Source: Streptomyces sp. MUM 178J
GTDB taxonomy: Bacteria; Actinomycetota; Actinomycetes; Streptomycetales; Streptomycetaceae
Direction: 5' to 3'
Assembly (NCBI RefSeq): GCF_022414575.1
Contig: NZ_JADWYQ010000018.1
Span: 46,852 to 110,851, forward strand
DNA: 64,000 nucleotides
This document shows, piece by piece, positions 61,007 through 64,000 of this stretch (position 1 is the first letter of the stretch; each line of letters opens with the position of its first letter). Both the position numbers and the translations under genes were made by a program. Under the pieces are notes generated by a model. The model was not told the origin of the DNA and did not search any database. It worked only from the letters and a program-made list of their open reading frames with translations.

Positions 61007-62265
61007 CGCGGGCTGCTCTCTCTCGGGGCCGCTTCCTGTCGTGCGGCGGCGACGATGGGGGACTGCAGGGCGTTCGACAGCTGTACCAGCCGCTGGCGTC
61101 CCGGGCTGAGGACCGCGGTCAGCGCCACGGCGGCCTTGGCGGAGCTCTCCTCGCTCACCGAGCCCGAGTCCGGCTCCGCGTCCGAGGCCGGCCCCGAGTC
61201 CGGCTGCGGCTCCGAGTCCGTGCCCGGGTGCGGCCGGAGGGAACGCGACTCCACGGCGGCGGCCACCATGGCCGCCACGCCGAGGACGGCCGCCCGGTCC
61301 TCACCCGCCCCGCCGGCGACGGCCGTGTCATGGGCGCGCCGCCGGACGAGGTCGTCGAGGTACGGCTGGAGCCTGAGCAGTTCGTCGTGGATGACGGTCT
61401 CCCGCACGGTCAGCAGCATGTCCGGAGCCGACCACCACGGGATCTGCGGCATCGCGGCCCGCTGCCGCGCCGGGCAGCGCAGCAGCCGCCACAGCGGGCC
61501 CAGCCGTACATGGCCGGTCCAGGCCCGACAGGCGTCACCGAGCTGCGGTCCCAGCAGCGGCAGCAGGAATCCGACGGTCACGATCAGTCCGCCGGCGGCG
61601 ACGATGGGCGGCGCCACCGAGGTGCTCAGGGCGTCCCAGTCCCGTCCGGTCCAGCGGGCGGCGACCGCGGCGAGTTTGGCGATCCCGAAGAGGAGGTTGA
61701 GGACGAAGCCGACGACGAGCACGATCAGCCCCGCCCGCAGCCACTGCCGCACCTCGCGCGCCCAGCGCAGACACAGCGTCGTCGTCACCACGGCGGAGAC
61801 CATGTGGGCGGTGAGATAGGTGACGATCATCTCCCGGATGTACGGGGTGGTCGCGTAGTAGGTGTCCAGGTCCCGCAGCCGCTCGACGGGGGCGTCGCCC
61901 AGGAGGAAGAAGACCGGAAGCGCGGTGATCGCCCCCGCGTAGGCGAGGGACCAGGCGCGCGACCGGGCCCGTACCGCCTCCGGCGCCCCGCCGCGCCAGT
62001 TGACGATGAGCAGCAGGCAGGCGCAGCTGAAGGCGCAGGTGAGGCTGTAGACCAGCGGCGCCGAGACATTGGGCACGCCGGTCAGGTCGTTGACCGCGCG
62101 GATGGTGGGCGGGGCGGCGAAGAGGAAGCAGCAGGCCGCGGTGAAGATCAGGAAGTGTACGGAGCGCACCAGCGGGTCCCGCCAGCCGCGCCGCAGCGCC
62201 GGCAGCTTGGCGAGGAAGGCGATGCCCAGGGCCACGGCGGGCACGTAGTAGTCGGTGTTCCGCAC
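61003..62265 (-). CDS. 7-TM membrane protein (MAB_1171c / DUF6545 type)
   Basis: 420 residues. Seven membrane helices in the first about 250 residues (e.g. VPAVALGIAFLAKLPAL, FLIFTAACCFLFAAPP, AGLIVLVVGFVLNLLFGIAK, VAAGGLIVTVGFLLPLLG), then a cytoplasmic helical domain with 'WWSAPDMLLTVRETVIHDEL' and an Asp/Ser/Pro-rich linker. The family is common in actinomycetes beside ImmA/IrrE genes. Function unknown; called a putative transporter without proof. GTG 62265 is three bases behind the ImmA stop. Confidence 0.85.
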   Translation of the reverse strand: MRNTDYYVPAVALGIAFLAKLPALRRGWRDPLVRSVHFLIFTAACCFLFAAPPTIRAVNDLTGVPNVSAPLVYSLTCAFSCACLLLIVNWRGGAPEAVRARSRAWSLAYAGAITALPVFFLLGDAPVERLRDLDTYYATTPYIREMIVTYLTAHMVSAVVTTTLCLRWAREVRQWLRAGLIVLVVGFVLNLLFGIAKLAAVAARWTGRDWDALSTSVAPPIVAAGGLIVTVGFLLPLLGPQLGDACRAWTGHVRLGPLWRLLRCPARQRAAMPQIPWWSAPDMLLTVRETVIHDELLRLQPYLDDLVRRRAHDTAVAGGAGEDRAAVLGVAAMVAAAVESRSLRPHPGTDSEPQPDSGPASDAEPDSGSVSEESSAKAAVALTAVLSPGRQRLVQLSNALQSPIVAAARQEAAPRESSPR

Positions 62266-62268
62266 GTG

Positions 62269-62808
62269 TCATCCCCGGCTGCGCCCGAGCGAGGCCTGGA
62301 TGCGGCGGGCCAGCTCGCTGCGCGGGGCCGCCTCGTCCGGCGTGCCCTCCAGCCAGCCGCGCAGCCGCGTCGCGAGGTTGAGCCCGAAGAACTCCGCGGC
62401 GGCCTCCTCGGCCTCGCGGAAATCGGTGCGCGCCGCCACCTGGAGCGCGGCGTTGAGGTCGGCGTCCTCTTTGAGCAGCCGTGCCGCCACCGCGGTGCCC
62501 GCCTCGTGCTGTCCGCAGTGCCCGGCGACCATGTGCCATGCCTCATGGCCGAAGATCACCAGCTGGTGCCAGGGGCTGGTGTTCTCCTGGATGCAGATCA
62601 TGTCGCGGTCGGCCAGGTCGAGGTAGAGCCCGCTGGCGGTGCCCGGGGGAAACGTCACTGCGCGCCATAGGACGGGCCTGCCGCGCCGCTTCTGCAGCTG
62701 GGCGCAGAGCGCGTCGAGCACCTCCTCGGGCGTCGACGGCCTGGGCAGCCCCGTCAGCGCGCCCGTGAGTTCGTCGCGAAGCTCGCGCATGGCGCCTTTC
62801 GTGCCCAC
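62269..62808 (-). CDS. ImmA/IrrE family zinc metallopeptidase
   Basis: 179 residues. The zinc motif HEAWH (88-92) lies in VIFGHEAWHMVAGHC and a downstream third ligand is probably in 'REAEEAAAEFFGLNL'. ImmA/IrrE proteases cleave repressors after a stress signal, as ImmA does in ICEBs1 and IrrE in Deinococcus. No XRE repressor gene is adjacent, so the target may be elsewhere. GTG 62808 has AGGGGGAG five bases upstream; an in-frame ATG at 62790 is weaker. First gene of the cassette. Confidence 0.87.
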   Translation of the reverse strand: MGTKGAMRELRDELTGALTGLPRPSTPEEVLDALCAQLQKRRGRPVLWRAVTFPPGTASGLYLDLADRDMICIQENTSPWHQLVIFGHEAWHMVAGHCGQHEAGTAVAARLLKEDADLNAALQVAARTDFREAEEAAAEFFGLNLATRLRGWLEGTPDEAAPRSELARRIQASLGRSRG

Positions 62809-63038
62809 TTCACTCCCCCTGGTCGGCAGGTTCGCTGGACCCGGTCGGCGTCTGTCGTGCTCTGCCCGGCGCGCGGAATGTGTCGAACGCCGTTGACGAT
62901 AGGCGTGGTTGCTGGGTGCCGCTGTCAATACTAGGCACCATCGTCGCCGCTGAACCTGTGATGCGTAAGAGGCTGTGTTTGCCTGCGTGGCCCTACCGCC
63001 CGGGCGGCTCCGGAGCCTGCCGGTGCGCATACACGACA

Positions 63039-63074
63039 AAGCGGGTGGCATCGTGATCACGATGCCACCCGCTT
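63039..63074. terminator. 36-bp perfect palindrome behind tRNA-Leu
   Basis: Bases 63039-63074 are a perfect palindrome with no unpaired loop (arms AAGCGGGTGGCATCGTGA and its complement). It begins five bases after the tRNA-Leu 3' CCA on the minus strand and can form an 18-bp hairpin. Probably the tRNA terminator. Confidence 0.8.
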
Positions 63075-63078
63075 CGGA

Positions 63079-63166
63079 GTGGTGCGCGAGGGGGGAGTTG
63101 AACCCCCACGCCCTTTCGGGCACTGGAACCTGAATCCAGCGCGTCTGCCTATTCCGCCACCCGCGC
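63079..63166 (-). tRNA. tRNA-Leu (CAG)
   Basis: Reads GCGCGGGTGGCGGAATAGGC from 63166 and folds with a seven-base acceptor stem, an anticodon stem CTGGA/TCCAG with loop TTCAGGT giving anticodon CAG, a long variable arm (TGCCCGAAAGGGCGT) and a T-loop GTTCAACTC. The variable arm is class II as for tRNA-Leu. The 3' CCA is encoded (63079-63081). It reads CUG leucine codons. Confidence 0.93.
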
Positions 63167-63522
63167 ATTGGGTGTTGCTTTGGCGGCCTCACCTCTCTGG
63201 TGCGACTGCCTGGCGACATCCAGAACATTAGCACGCTGCTCGGGGTGGATTCACATCCGTTTGTTTCACAGCCGCACAAGCGAGACAGACAGGGAACAGA
63301 ACCGGTACGGGGACGCGGTGCGGCCCAGGGGGACGGGCCGCGTCTCCACGGCCCCCTCCAGCGAGCGCCGCGGGTGCGGGACACTGTCAGGAGGCCGCCT
63401 CTACGATCCGTGTGAGAGGTGACACTCATCGACGGGGCAGACAAGGGGAACCAGCCGATTTCCCGACGCGTGGATACGATCAGTAAGCAGTACCAGGACG
63501 GCAACGACGGAGGAGGTGCCCC
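63167..63522. other. intergenic region before fhaA-like gene
   Basis: No gene is seen in these 356 bases, which separate the leftward tRNA and the rightward FHA-protein gene. TACGAT at 63402-63407 and at 63475-63480 are possible -10 elements; good -35 boxes are not obvious. Confidence 0.5.
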
Positions 63523-64000
63523 ATGGGAGTCCTGAAGCGTTTCGAGCAGCGCCTCGAAGGCCTGGTCAACGGCACCTTCGCCAAGGTGTTCAAGTCGGAG
63601 GTGCAGCCCGTGGAGATCGCGGGCGCCCTCCAGCGTGAGTGCGACAACAACGCCTCGATCTGGAACCGCGAGCGGACCGTCGTCCCCAACGACTTCATCG
63701 TGGAGCTCAGCGCACCCGACTACGAGCGGCTGAGCCCGTACTCGGGCCAGCTCGGCGACGAGCTGGCGGGTCTGGTCCGGGACTACGCCAAGCAGCAGCG
63801 CTACACCTTCATGGGCCCGATCAAGGTGCACCTGGAGAAGGCGGACGACCTCGACACCGGGCTGTACCGGGTGCGCAGCCGCACCCTCGCGTCGAGTGCG
63901 TCACAGTCGCCGGGGCAGCAGGCTGCCGGGCAGCCCGCTCCGGGCGCGGGCCCGGCGGCCGGATACCCCGGCGGCGGCCCGGCGGCCGGCGGCCCCGCGG
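63523..64000 (+). CDS. fhaA: FhaA-type DUF3662/FHA domain protein, 3' end cut by window
   Basis: The first 159 codons are present. The DUF3662 domain (GVLKRFEQRLEGLVNGTFAK, then VEIAGALQRECDNN, 'RTVVPNDFIVELSAPDYERL') matches FhaA; the Gly/Pro/Ala-rich linker that follows (SPGQQAAGQPAPGAGPAAGY) normally leads to a C-terminal FHA domain outside the window. FhaA binds phosphothreonine partners of Ser/Thr kinases, including the MviN-type flippase, in actinobacterial cell-wall control. ATG 63523 has GGAGGAGG six bases upstream. Confidence 0.9.
   Translation, partial: MGVLKRFEQRLEGLVNGTFAKVFKSEVQPVEIAGALQRECDNNASIWNRERTVVPNDFIVELSAPDYERLSPYSGQLGDELAGLVRDYAKQQRYTFMGPIKVHLEKADDLDTGLYRVRSRTLASSASQSPGQQAAGQPAPGAGPAAGYPGGGPAAGGPA

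Overview
The window is high-G+C DNA with GTG and TTG starts, strong GGAGG ribosome sites, GTGA/ATGA overlaps and GC-rich REP-like repeats. The gene families are typical of Streptomyces: proteasome activator Bpa, mycothiol-linked isomerase, paired bkd operons and FHA/Ser-Thr kinase genes. Gene order resembles, from memory, the S. coelicolor region around SCO3815-SCO3844, which lies near the replication origin. A parS-type site at 31538-31551, a one-mismatch variant at 26525-26538 and several isolated DnaA-box sequences agree with an origin-proximal position. It looks like ordinary chromosome with one recent mobile element.

Layout. 1-13.6 kb holds housekeeping and single genes: a partial SMI1/KNR4 protein, a long acyl-CoA dehydrogenase, a Uma2 nuclease-fold protein, an M18 aminopeptidase, a thioredoxin-NHL protein, a methyltransferase, a nitrilase-family enzyme, a mycothiol-dependent isomerase-like protein, a GntR-MFS pair, a secreted Cys protein and a small HTH protein. 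13.6-17.2 kb is the first branched-chain 2-oxoacid dehydrogenase operon (E1alpha-E1beta-E2). 17.2-23 kb has a response-regulator relic, a phosphotransferase and two divergent receptor Ser/Thr kinases. 24.2-28.7 kb is a PadR-ABC-FtsX unit, followed by bpa. 29.5-34.1 kb is an overlapping leftward run: MobA-DUF6457 fusion, MoeA-like protein, K+ channel, quinone oxidoreductase. 34.2-38.6 kb is the second bkd operon with a divergent Lrp/AsnC gene.

38.6-51.3 kb is mostly phenylacetate catabolism: a TetR regulator (PaaR-like) and PaaH leftward, PaaN rightward, then, after a small unknown gene and a SpoU-HTTM-DUF5819 group, paaABCDE and an acyl-CoA dehydrogenase. An identical 18-bp operator sits before paaN/paaH and before paaA, and a 16/18 copy sits before bkd operon 2. 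This suggests one regulator links aromatic and branched-chain CoA metabolism.

51.4-64 kb holds a rhodanese, a J-domain protein, a DUF2252 protein, an IS607-family element (serine recombinase plus TnpB), a two-component pair whose kinase carries an extra C-terminal membrane-anchored domain, a three-gene ImmA/IrrE protease - 7-TM protein - FAD oxidoreductase cassette, a tRNA-Leu(CAG) with a 36-bp perfect palindrome behind it, and the start of an FhaA-type protein running off the right edge.
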